From: Clostridiales bacterium | GTDB taxonomy: Bacteria; Bacillota; Clostridia; Lachnospirales; WQUN01 | Assembly: GCA_031269415.1 (NCBI GenBank) | Contig: JAISZF010000221.1 | Location: 1 to 7,259, forward strand | Direction: 5' to 3' | DNA: 7,259 bases | Shown here: positions 1 through 6,162 of the stretch, one piece after another | Numbering within the stretch: position 1 is the first letter of the stretch | Layout of the letters: every line of letters starts with the position of its first letter | The notes under the pieces: generated by a model | Told to the model about the DNA's origin: nothing | Databases searched by the model: none | Seen by the model: only the letters and a program-made list of their open reading frames with translations | Translations under genes and position numbers: made by a program

Positions 1-56
1 GCTTTGTCGGTAAGCCTTTCAAGAAGCCTTTTCTCTATAGTCAGATAATTTTTCAT
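1..56 (-). CDS. 5' end of an unidentified gene, truncated by the window edge
   Basis: An ATG on the minus strand (complement of 54-56) overlaps the TGA stop of the carrier-protein gene in the ATGA arrangement typical of translationally coupled genes. The frame stays open for 18 codons to the window edge and begins MKNYLTIEKRLLERLTDK. The residues are charged and look helical; there is no signal peptide and no recognisable motif. Genes directly after a stand-alone carrier protein are often its acyl- or aminoacyl-AMP ligase or another enzyme acting on the carrier-bound group. That is only an expectation from context, since too little of the protein is visible to assign a family. The existence of a gene here is fairly well supported; its function is unknown. 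Confidence 0.6.
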   Translation of the reverse strand, partial: MKNYLTIEKRLLERLTDK

Positions 57-292
57 TCCACCACGCCGTCATGTCTTTTCACAAGGTTTTCGATAGAAGT
101 CAGATTATTAAAGTCCTCCCGCGTAAACCCGAGCCTGCCTATTTCAATGCCAAAAACGTCTTCCAGCTCGCTTACGATAAGGATAACGTCTACGGAATCC
201 AATAATCCTTGACCATATAAATCCTTAACATTCTTATCGTTAAAATTAACCGCTGGTTTCACAGATTGCAGTACGTCGATTACTCTTGCCAT
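53..292 (-). CDS. Acyl/aminoacyl carrier protein (ACP family, DltC/polysaccharide-locus type)
   Basis: This is a 79-residue carrier protein, the usual length for the family. The phosphopantetheine attachment site is intact: GLLDSVDVI with Ser33 preceded by Asp32, followed by the acidic helix II (SELEDVFGIEI, 41-51), which normally docks partner enzymes. The C-terminal part (REDFNNLTSIENLV, 58-71) fits the Phe-Asn-Ser/Leu pattern of carrier proteins that serve dedicated pathways, such as D-alanyl carrier proteins. The start is placed at the ATG complementary to 290-292 because a GGGGTGA ribosome binding site lies just before it (complement of 297-303). An ATG further upstream at 331 would add 13 residues with no counterpart in the family. 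The protein should be cytosolic and activated by a phosphopantetheinyl transferase encoded elsewhere. It overlaps the next gene by four bases, so that product is probably its partner. The family is confident; the cargo is not determinable. Confidence 0.9.
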   Translation of the reverse strand: MARVIDVLQSVKPAVNFNDKNVKDLYGQGLLDSVDVILIVSELEDVFGIEIGRLGFTREDFNNLTSIENLVKRHDGVVE

Positions 293-296
293 ATTA

Positions 297-401
297 TCAC
301 CCCGCGCTAAAATACCTCGAATAAACCTCACAAGGAATAGAATACGTATTCAATCTATCGAGCAGATACCTCACGGCGGAGGCTATTCGCTCGTTAATAA
401 A
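297..401 (-). pseudogene. Out-of-frame continuation of the small Rossmann-type gene
   Basis: Reading one base over from the upstream frame gives INERIASAVRYLLDRLN and then about 18 further residues to a TGA (complement of 297-299). The pattern of helix (ASAVRYLLDRL) then hydrophobic strand (YSIPCEVYSRYFSAG) lines up with residues 91-112 of the 703-residue protein (RIIYRRIADV ... NSISVFSGSG), which is where the intact domain should continue. Its stop lies inside the ribosome binding site of the carrier-protein gene, the spacing expected if this is the true C-terminus. Removing one T from the TTT complementary to 399-401 would join the frames as ...LADIINERIAS.... Whether this is a genuine mutation, a programmed event or a sequencing error cannot be told from one sequence. 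Confidence 0.45.
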
Positions 402-582
402 TGTCCGCCAATTCATATTTTGCCAACGCGTCTTCTGGCGATAAAACAGGCAGGCCAAGATAAATCCCCCCCTGTTTGCTTGTATCGGCGTCCGCGAAAC
501 AGACACCGTTCCTCAAAGGGTCTGCCGCCAGAATCTCCGCTGCTCGCGCGCCGGCGCCATAAAAAATCATCTGTTCAGTCAT
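394..582 (-). CDS. Small Rossmann-type nucleotide-binding domain protein, apparently frameshifted at its 3' end
   Basis: The frame gives 62 residues. It opens with MTEQMIFYGAGARAAEIL, a first beta strand plus a YGxG nucleotide-binding loop, followed by a second strand with acidic residues (CFADAD) and then GIYLGLPVLSPEDAL. The layout matches residues 27-75 of the 703-residue HAD protein in this window (LAIYGIGKNTEIIL ... YGKPVISPEQAA) and resembles the N-terminal Rossmann domain of PglD-type sugar acetyltransferases. Translation stops at a TAA (complement of 394-396) right after ELADIY, in the middle of the fold. The next frame carries a plausible continuation to 297, ending just before the carrier-protein start. 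An AGGAG site (complement of 592-596) stands 9 nt before the ATG. Either the gene is disrupted, or the sequence has a one-base error. What the domain binds is unknown. Confidence 0.6.
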   Translation of the reverse strand: MTEQMIFYGAGARAAEILAADPLRNGVCFADADTSKQGGIYLGLPVLSPEDALAKYELADIY

Positions 583-591
583 GCATAGCCG

Positions 592-704
592 CTCCTATCC
601 GCGCGTCCAATCATTAACAATTATTGCCATTGAAACTCTGTTTTATTCAAGTATTTAGTCAATCGTTCCCGGTGATAATACCTATACATTAAACAGAAGG
701 TCAG
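592..704. promoter_or_regulatory. Divergent intergenic region with presumed promoters for both flanking units
   Basis: The 122 nt between the divergent start codons (583-704) must hold promoters for both directions. On the minus strand, a TTGAAT (complement of 645-650) and an AATAAT (complement of 620-625) could form -35 and -10 boxes, but the spacing of 19 is long. On the plus strand, TTGAAA at 630-635 and the AT-rich runs GATAAT (674-679) and TATACA (683-688) are candidates; none makes a good pair. AGGAG (complement of 592-596) serves the leftward gene. AGAAGG at 695-700 serves the rightward one, only 4 nt before its GTG. I see no convincing operator palindrome or riboswitch. Confidence 0.4.
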
Positions 705-2255
705 GTGCTCAAAATACGTAAATCTCATCACGAACAATTAACGAAGCTGATTAACACTCTTCGGGAAGCGCATGCCTTAATAGAAAAGGCTGTTTCCAAT
801 GGGAATCTATCATTGGCCGATCAGCTCGCGACTAATTGTCTAGCCGCGGTGAATAGCGCTCTCCGCTTCGTGATACGATTTGAAGGCCGGATAATGGATT
901 GCTTAAAAGCGTATGAGGACTCTTTGAAAAAAGTGATATCAGGGCGAATCGACGGAGAATGGCTTTCAGAATTCAATCAATGTTTACTTAACGCAGAAAA
1001 CGCGATTGACAGTATAAATATCCGTCTCCAGGTTGTATTTCTGCCTTATATGGCCTCTATGTGGGACTCTATGGAGAGCATTTGGTTTGCCGCTCGCGAC
1101 GACCCTAACTGTGACGCGTATGTCATTCCTATCCCATATTTTCATAAACTTCCGGATGGATCGTTGAGGCGGCGGAAATACGAAGGTAATATTTTTCCGG
1201 ATTATGTCCCAATAACAGATTACGGCGACTATATTATTCATGAAAAGCACCCGGATATCATATACTTTCATAACCCCTATGATCTTAGCAACACGTTAAC
1301 GAGCGTGCATCCTGATTTTTACAGCGCCAGACTTAAAACACAAACGGATTTACTGGTTTATGTGCCTTACTTCATATCTGTGGATAAGGTTGACGAGAAT
1401 TATTGCCTTTGTCCCGGTCCGATGAACTCAGATTTAGTTGTACTGGAATCGGAAGCGATTCGAAAAACATACTTATCAGCCGTTAAGAGCGAGCAGAATA
1501 AGGAGCAAAAATATGTCGCGCTTGGTTCTCCGAAATTTGACAAAGTCTTAAATACAAAATCCGCGAATTGCGCTGTTCCTGATGAGTGGAAAGAAATAAT
1601 TGAAAAACCCGGCGGGCGGCGAAGGGCAGTGCTTTACAATACGAATATCGGAGGACTCTTGCATGACAATGAAGCCCTGTTTCCGAAACTGCGCTGGATA
1701 TTCGACAGTTTCAGCGCGCAGGAAGATGTCGTCATAATTTGGCGTCCGCACCCGCTCAACATCATTGCCTACGCGTCAATGCGCCCGGCTTTATTGGGGG
1801 AGTATAAACAGATAGTAGAAGAATATAAGTCTAACCGTATAGGGATTTTTGACGACAGCCCCGATTTAAACCGGGCAATCGCGTTGGCTGACGCGTATTA
1901 TGGGGATTTGGGTTCTGTGCCTTACCTATTCTTGTGCATTGGCAAACCCGTGCTTATACAGAATGAAATTATCCGTCCAGAACCCGGAACATTGCCAGAC
2001 ATGCCGTATGAATACCCATTTTATAATAAAGATTATATCAGCTCGCTAAGCCGATTGGATAAATGCGCGATCAAGGAAAGCAAGTACACGCTGCCTGATT
2101 TCTTAAAATACATCGCACGGTGTGATAATCCATCGGTTAACCCGAGGGCGGATAAACAACGGGAGTTATTTAAAAAGATTGTCTCTGGCTCGGACGGTTC
2201 CGCCGGCGCGTCTATATATAACCATTGCGTTCAGTCTGTTTTGTTTAAGGGGTAG
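705..2255 (+). CDS. CDP-glycerol glycerophosphotransferase-like glycosyltransferase (TagB/TagF family, GT-B)
   Basis: This 516-residue protein is predicted to transfer a polyol-phosphate from a CDP-activated donor to a glycan or lipid-linked acceptor at the cytosolic membrane face. Residues 1-107 are mostly helical and poorly conserved in appearance. From about 108 the first Rossmann half begins (VVFLPYMASMWDSMESIW, then DAYVIPIPY and HPDIIYFHNPYD). The second half shows ALGSPKFDK (272-280), VLYNTNIGG (309-317), the RPHP signature (347-350) that matches the conserved Arg-x-His-Pro of TagF-type enzymes, and DDSPDLNRAIALADAYYGDLGSV (383-405) where TagF has its donor-site Asp and Ser residues. 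There is no signal peptide or clear transmembrane segment. GTG at 705 is the only reasonable start: an in-frame TAA lies at 690-692 and AGAAGG precedes it. The cytidylyltransferase two genes downstream would supply a CDP donor. Whether the polyol is glycerol, ribitol or another cannot be read. Confidence 0.85.
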   Translation: MLKIRKSHHEQLTKLINTLREAHALIEKAVSNGNLSLADQLATNCLAAVNSALRFVIRFEGRIMDCLKAYEDSLKKVISGRIDGEWLSEFNQCLLNAENAIDSINIRLQVVFLPYMASMWDSMESIWFAARDDPNCDAYVIPIPYFHKLPDGSLRRRKYEGNIFPDYVPITDYGDYIIHEKHPDIIYFHNPYDLSNTLTSVHPDFYSARLKTQTDLLVYVPYFISVDKVDENYCLCPGPMNSDLVVLESEAIRKTYLSAVKSEQNKEQKYVALGSPKFDKVLNTKSANCAVPDEWKEIIEKPGGRRRAVLYNTNIGGLLHDNEALFPKLRWIFDSFSAQEDVVIIWRPHPLNIIAYASMRPALLGEYKQIVEEYKSNRIGIFDDSPDLNRAIALADAYYGDLGSVPYLFLCIGKPVLIQNEIIRPEPGTLPDMPYEYPFYNKDYISSLSRLDKCAIKESKYTLPDFLKYIARCDNPSVNPRADKQRELFKKIVSGSDGSAGASIYNHCVQSVLFKG

Positions 2256-2258
2256 GAT

Positions 2259-3356
2259 ATGACGAGGGTTTTTTTAGATGATATCGAAGAAATTGTATCG
2301 GACAGCGAAATTTCGTGGGAGACCCTGCGGGACAGCGCCGTGCTTATTACCGGGGCGACGGGCGGCATAGGCTCGGCGCTTGCTTGCGCGCTGCGCGCCG
2401 CGGACGAAAAATACGATTTGAACATGAACATTTTAGCGCTTGCAAGAAATATGAAACGCGCCGCTGCGCTCCAGCATTATGGGGTTAAGCTGATTCCGCA
2501 GGATATACGCGAGCCTATTATAATCCCCGATCCTGTGGATTATATCTTCCACTGCGCCGCCATGACAAAGTCTCCGGATATGGCCCTAAATCCTGTCGAA
2601 GTAGCGGAAACCGCGCTTAAGGGAAGTATGAACGCGCTGAAACTGGCGCGCGAGAAACAAATAAAAAGCATGGTCTATCTATCCTCAATGGAAGTATACG
2701 GCCAGACTGAACCTTCACTTATGTTTGTGAGAGAAGGTGATTTGGGATATATCGATCCTCTGAAAGCGCGCAGCTGCTATCCTGAAAGCAAAAAAATGTG
2801 CGAATGCCTGTGCGAGTGTTATCACTCGGAATTTTTTGTTCCTGTTAAAATAGCAAGGCTGGCGCAGACGTTCGGCGCGGGTGTTCAAATAAACGACAGC
2901 CGGGTTTACGCTCAATTCGCACACAGCGCGATACGGAACAAGGACATAGTTTTACACACCGATGGACAGTCACGAGGTAATTACTGCTATATCTCCGACG
3001 CTGTACGAGGCTTATTCCTATTGCTTTTAAAAGGCGAAGACGGGGAAGCGTATAATATTACGAACGCCGCCGCGAGCATGACAATACGAGAGATGGCCGA
3101 GTTGGTGGCCAGTATGGTATGCGGCGGAAGAGTTAAGGTGATAGTACAAGAACCCGCCGATATTGAAAAACATGGCTATTCGCCCGTTGTGTCGAGAAGA
3201 CTCAGTTCCGAAAAGATAGAACAATTAGGTTGGAAACCCAAATTCAACCTAACGGACATGTATGAACGGATGATCTTGGACTGGAGAGAGAATAATTATG
3301 AATACAGCCTTAATATTCGCGGGCGGGGCAGGGCAGCGGATGAACAGCAAGGCTAA
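2259..3356 (+). CDS. NAD(P)-dependent epimerase/dehydratase (extended SDR)
   Basis: This 365-residue Rossmann-fold enzyme has an N-terminal leader of about 25 residues and then VLITGATGGIGSAL (28-41), the TGxxGxxG cofactor loop. It continues with HCAAMT (98-103), YLSSMEVYG (140-148) with the active-site Ser, and YPESK (174-178) with the catalytic Tyr and Lys. TFGAG (204-208), RGNYCYISDAVRG (239-251), YNITN (265-269) and LGWKPKF (323-329) are typical of UDP-sugar epimerases, dTDP-glucose 4,6-dehydratases and UDP-glucuronate decarboxylases. The exact substrate is open: it could be a nucleotide sugar, or it could provide the reduced polyol precursor for the neighbouring cytidylyltransferase. The ATG at 2259 sits 3 nt after the previous stop, with AAGGGG at 2247-2252. 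The last 19 or so residues overlap the next gene and look non-homologous (Arg/Gly-rich tail), so the ancestral end may have been near DWREN at 341-345. Confidence 0.88.
   Translation: MTRVFLDDIEEIVSDSEISWETLRDSAVLITGATGGIGSALACALRAADEKYDLNMNILALARNMKRAAALQHYGVKLIPQDIREPIIIPDPVDYIFHCAAMTKSPDMALNPVEVAETALKGSMNALKLAREKQIKSMVYLSSMEVYGQTEPSLMFVREGDLGYIDPLKARSCYPESKKMCECLCECYHSEFFVPVKIARLAQTFGAGVQINDSRVYAQFAHSAIRNKDIVLHTDGQSRGNYCYISDAVRGLFLLLLKGEDGEAYNITNAAASMTIREMAELVASMVCGGRVKVIVQEPADIEKHGYSPVVSRRLSSEKIEQLGWKPKFNLTDMYERMILDWRENNYEYSLNIRGRGRAADEQQG
3283..3286 (+). promoter_or_regulatory. Ribosome binding site of the cytidylyltransferase, inside the SDR gene
   Basis: GGAG within CTGGAGAGAG lies 7 nt before the ATG at 3298 and within the SDR coding region. 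It supports a start that overlaps the upstream gene by 59 nt, and it suggests the two products are made in a coupled way. Confidence 0.65.
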
Positions 3357-4014
3357 GCCCAAGCAGTTTTTGGAGCTGCATGGGAAGCCCGTTATTATCT
3401 ATACGCTGCAGCACTTTGAGGCGCATAGCGAGATAGACGATATAGTAGTCGTATGCCTGAAAAACTGGATAAACGAGCTGCGTGTTTTGCTGCGCAAATA
3501 TTATATAAATAAAGTCAACCAGATTTTACCGGGGGGTAACGGCGGCCACGAATCCATATATATCGGTTTGAAAGCCATGGAAAACGTGTGCGCCTATGAT
3601 GATATCACACTGATACACGACGGGGTGCGTCCGCTTATTAACGCCGACCTTATATCCGATAACATCGAAACAGCAAAAAAATACGGCGCGGCGATTACCG
3701 TCGAGTCCGCGTACGAAAGCGTGATCCGAAGTCAGGACGGCGATATTATCGACTCCGTTCCCAAACGCGACGAGATGTTTACGGCAAAGGCTCCCCAAAC
3801 CTTTCGTTACGGCTTAATCTGGAACTCGTATCAGCGCGCCCGAGCGGAAGGCATACCCACCATAGATTCAGCTCATCTGCTGAGTATCTACGGTATCGAG
3901 ATGCGCATAGTAAAAAGCCCTCCAAATAACATGAAAATCACGGCTCCCGCCGACTATTACATATTCAGGGCTTTATACGATGCTATGGAGAATCAGCAGA
4001 TACTTGGCGTATAG
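3298..4014 (+). CDS. IspD/TarI-family cytidylyltransferase (polyol- or methylerythritol-phosphate type)
   Basis: At 238 residues this has the normal length of the family, which joins CTP to an alcohol phosphate (ribitol-5-phosphate in TarI, methylerythritol 4-phosphate in IspD), releasing pyrophosphate. Visible motifs are FAGGAGQRM (7-15, the nucleotide loop), KPKQF with a likely catalytic Lys (20-24), GGNGGHESIY (79-88), HDGVRPL (107-113), AKAPQTFR (163-170), DSAHLL (190-195) and NMKITAPAD (211-219). The Arg that follows the GG pair in E. coli IspD and in TarI (pattern GGxxR) is Gly83 here. The neighbouring CDP-glycerol-type transferase favours a role in making CDP-polyol for a surface glycan over isoprenoid synthesis. 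The IspD label often given by similarity would then be misleading. It is the last gene of the plus-strand operon. The substrate is inferred from context only. Confidence 0.87.
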   Translation: MNTALIFAGGAGQRMNSKAKPKQFLELHGKPVIIYTLQHFEAHSEIDDIVVVCLKNWINELRVLLRKYYINKVNQILPGGNGGHESIYIGLKAMENVCAYDDITLIHDGVRPLINADLISDNIETAKKYGAAITVESAYESVIRSQDGDIIDSVPKRDEMFTAKAPQTFRYGLIWNSYQRARAEGIPTIDSAHLLSIYGIEMRIVKSPPNNMKITAPADYYIFRALYDAMENQQILGV

Positions 4015-4037
4015 CCTTCGGGAATAGAACAGCGCCG
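4015..4037. other. Short gap between convergent operons
   Basis: Only 23 nt separate the TAG of the cytidylyltransferase gene from the TAA (complement of 4038-4040) of the HAD gene. I see no GC-rich hairpin followed by a T-run on either strand. Any intrinsic terminator would have to lie inside the opposing coding sequence. Confidence 0.6.
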
Positions 4038-6149
4038 TTAATGCCCCCTTAATGTGTCAGCCAAAGAGAACGTCCTATTGCAAAATTCGTCCGCGTGTTC
4101 CCCATTTTCATAATGGTTCGAATTCATCCGGCAGAATCGCGGTTGAAGAAGCGTAAGAAGGTAATCCGGCGTTGCCGGGGCTGCCGCGCGAATATCTTCG
4201 AATGAAATCTTTGTATTATTTATATAGTCCAAAATTGCGTCATGTATGCCGCGTATAGCGCTTATTTGTGCGCTTGGGCGGAGTTCGGCGGCGAAAACGG
4301 GGCTCCCGCTGTCGTCGAAACCCGACAGTGTCGGTTCGTAAGAAGTGAATATATGCTCCAGAAATATATAATCCTCAAATATATTATAATTTCCCTCCTC
4401 CGCGCCTGTAAAAGCGTTAAGCGTCCCAAACATGGTGTCGACGTATAGATCGGGTTTATACTCGGTATCGCTCGCGGCAGCCGCGAAGTACAGACCGAAC
4501 AGATTAAAGTCAACAATATTGCTCAGCGCTTTTTGACATGTTCCGGAGGAAACAAAATCAAAAAAACCTACTCTGGATCCGGCGGGTATGCCCAATTTAT
4601 CAATATACGCCCTATACTGTTTCCGTGAGGCTTGCGCGCGGCGCAGAATGGCTTCTCTATGCAGCAGGATATACTCTTTCGTGTCTAATTTACCTTGCTC
4701 TTGAATCTCGTCGCCGCTCAGGCCGAACCGATATTTCAGCATACCCCCGGCGCCGCCGACATAGGCGAGCCCCGCGGCGTGGAGTATATCCGCGTCGTCT
4801 TTAATGCCCGCGAGCACGGCGGCGGATCGCGACGTATAAAAGTAAACCATGGGCGGTACTTTAATCCCCCGATTTCTTAGGATATTATATACGCGATCCA
4901 TGATATACCCGTCCCTCGCGGAAAGCAGGACAAGATCCAGCCGCAGTTCCGCGGCTCTTTCGGACATCCAGGCGAAGAAGCGATATATCAGCGGCGCGAT
5001 AATAGTGGTCGACATCTCGTAAGCGTCGTTTAAGATAAATTTACCGCGTGTTTCAGAAAACAAAAATGGGTTGTTCAGGCAATTGGCGATAAATTCCCCT
5101 ATCAGCATTCTGTCAGCCAGAGATTTATCGTATTTTAATATACCGGCGGCAAAGCTGTCTTCCAGCATGGCGGCGGCGCTTTCAATGTGGAATGTATCGT
5201 CAATGCCATATCGTTTCGCGTATTCTATATCCGCCTCTAGGCTGTCGCCAACGTGGAGCGCGCGCGCCGTACCAATCTTTGAGCGGAGTACATCGAATAG
5301 CCCGTTCGACTTACAGACCCCGTAATCACATGACATTAGAATGTTCCCCGGTTCCACCTCTATATTCAAGTCAGAGAGTAATCGACTGACAATATCGGCG
5401 GGCAAATACATATCTGAAACCAAATAAACCGCCTTTTTCAGCTCGCGGGCGTATCGCAGCGCGGAACAGACACTTTCCCGCCGGATAAGATATTCGGATT
5501 CCAATTGAATTTCCGTTTCGAGAGAGACATCTCCCAGCCGATCGTAGATATCAAAAATATTCGGGTGCTTACCCTCGCTGTACAGCTCCATTTCAGCGTT
5601 TATCCTGCGTATGTGAAACTCCGGATCTATTCGTCTGCCCGCGAGTTCAAATATGTCCCGGGGATATAACACACGCCTCATAAGTAATGTGTCAAAGATA
5701 TCAAAACTGACGGCGTCCGCCTGACGTATCTTTTCCTTCAGCGCTCGCTCACTAATATTCGCGTATTTCTCGAACGACTTTACTTCTTTATCGTCAAAAC
5801 TGACAGCCTTGCCGCTGCCGCTGAATACGCTTATCGAATTCAGCGCGCAAACATCCGCGATACGTCGATATATTATCCTGACGTTGCACGCTCTGGCGAC
5901 AATCACAATTATGTCGACTCCCATCTCAGCCGCTTGCTCCGGTGAAATAACGGGCTTCCCGTAAACATTGTCTCCCACGCGCGCCTCGTCCATCAGACCG
6001 ACGATATTATCGGAATTAAAGTTCTGAAGTATAATCTCAGTATTCTTCCCGATACCGTATATTGCCAGTTTCTTATCCTTCATACCGCTGAAATGCTTTT
6101 CCCATGAGCTGATAATAAATTCCTTTTCGCTCATTATTTCAAATTTCAA
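4038..6149 (-). CDS. Multidomain HAD-superfamily protein with N-terminal Rossmann-like domain (COG5610-like)
   Basis: The protein has 703 residues in at least three parts. Residues 27-115 form a Rossmann-like domain (LAIYGIGKNTEIIL, then YGKPVISPEQAA). Residues 146-335 are a HAD domain with motif I SFDIFDTLL (148-156, nucleophile Asp150), motif II LVSDMY (243-248), Lys280 in CKSNGLFD, and motif IV HVGDSLEADIEYAKRYGI (299-316). Residues from about 375 hold a second alpha/beta region with LVLLSARDGYIMDRV (406-420), MVYFYTSRSA (434-443) and VGFFDFVSSGT (527-537), the arrangement I associate with COG5610 predicted hydrolases of polysaccharide loci. Its catalytic activity is not established. The preferred start is the TTG complementary to 6147-6149, with AGAGGG 7 nt upstream; the ATG five codons later (complement of 6132-6134) lacks a ribosome binding site. 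It follows the radical SAM gene by 11 nt, and I see no membrane segment. Confidence 0.82.
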   Translation of the reverse strand: MKFEIMSEKEFIISSWEKHFSGMKDKKLAIYGIGKNTEIILQNFNSDNIVGLMDEARVGDNVYGKPVISPEQAAEMGVDIIVIVARACNVRIIYRRIADVCALNSISVFSGSGKAVSFDDKEVKSFEKYANISERALKEKIRQADAVSFDIFDTLLMRRVLYPRDIFELAGRRIDPEFHIRRINAEMELYSEGKHPNIFDIYDRLGDVSLETEIQLESEYLIRRESVCSALRYARELKKAVYLVSDMYLPADIVSRLLSDLNIEVEPGNILMSCDYGVCKSNGLFDVLRSKIGTARALHVGDSLEADIEYAKRYGIDDTFHIESAAAMLEDSFAAGILKYDKSLADRMLIGEFIANCLNNPFLFSETRGKFILNDAYEMSTTIIAPLIYRFFAWMSERAAELRLDLVLLSARDGYIMDRVYNILRNRGIKVPPMVYFYTSRSAAVLAGIKDDADILHAAGLAYVGGAGGMLKYRFGLSGDEIQEQGKLDTKEYILLHREAILRRAQASRKQYRAYIDKLGIPAGSRVGFFDFVSSGTCQKALSNIVDFNLFGLYFAAAASDTEYKPDLYVDTMFGTLNAFTGAEEGNYNIFEDYIFLEHIFTSYEPTLSGFDDSGSPVFAAELRPSAQISAIRGIHDAILDYINNTKISFEDIRAAAPATPDYLLTLLQPRFCRMNSNHYENGEHADEFCNRTFSLADTLRGH

Positions 6150-6156
6150 AACTTAT

Positions 6157-6162
6157 CCCTCT
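6157..6162 (-). promoter_or_regulatory. Ribosome binding site deciding a TTG start for the HAD gene
   Basis: AGAGGG on the minus strand overlaps the TAG stop of the radical SAM gene and stands 7 nt from the TTG (complement of 6147-6149). The alternative ATG (complement of 6132-6134) is 22 nt from it and has only an A/T-rich leader. Confidence 0.6.

Noticed and set aside
293..331. Upstream ATG extending the carrier protein by 13 residues
   Set aside because: The internal ATG at 292 has a GGGGTGA site and gives the standard carrier-protein N-terminus.
420..617. Plus-strand open frame opposite the small Rossmann gene
   Set aside because: The protein shows no domain, and the opposite strand has clear Rossmann motifs and a ribosome binding site.
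984..1271. 95-codon minus-strand open frame inside the glycosyltransferase gene
   Set aside because: It lies antisense to a strongly supported gene, has no ribosome binding site or motif, and has a shadow-like composition.
2715..2924. Minus-strand open frame inside the SDR gene
   Set aside because: It is antisense to the catalytic YxxxK region of the SDR, with no independent support.
4010..4060. Possible terminator between convergent operons (GGCG near 4007 and CGCC near 4033)
   Set aside because: The complementary bits are short with a long loop and no T-run. The repeated TTAATG at 4038 and 4051 is a trivial direct repeat.
4538..4804. Plus-strand open frame of 88 codons opposite the HAD gene
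   Set aside because: It is Arg-rich with low-quality composition, antisense to conserved coding sequence, with no homology pattern.
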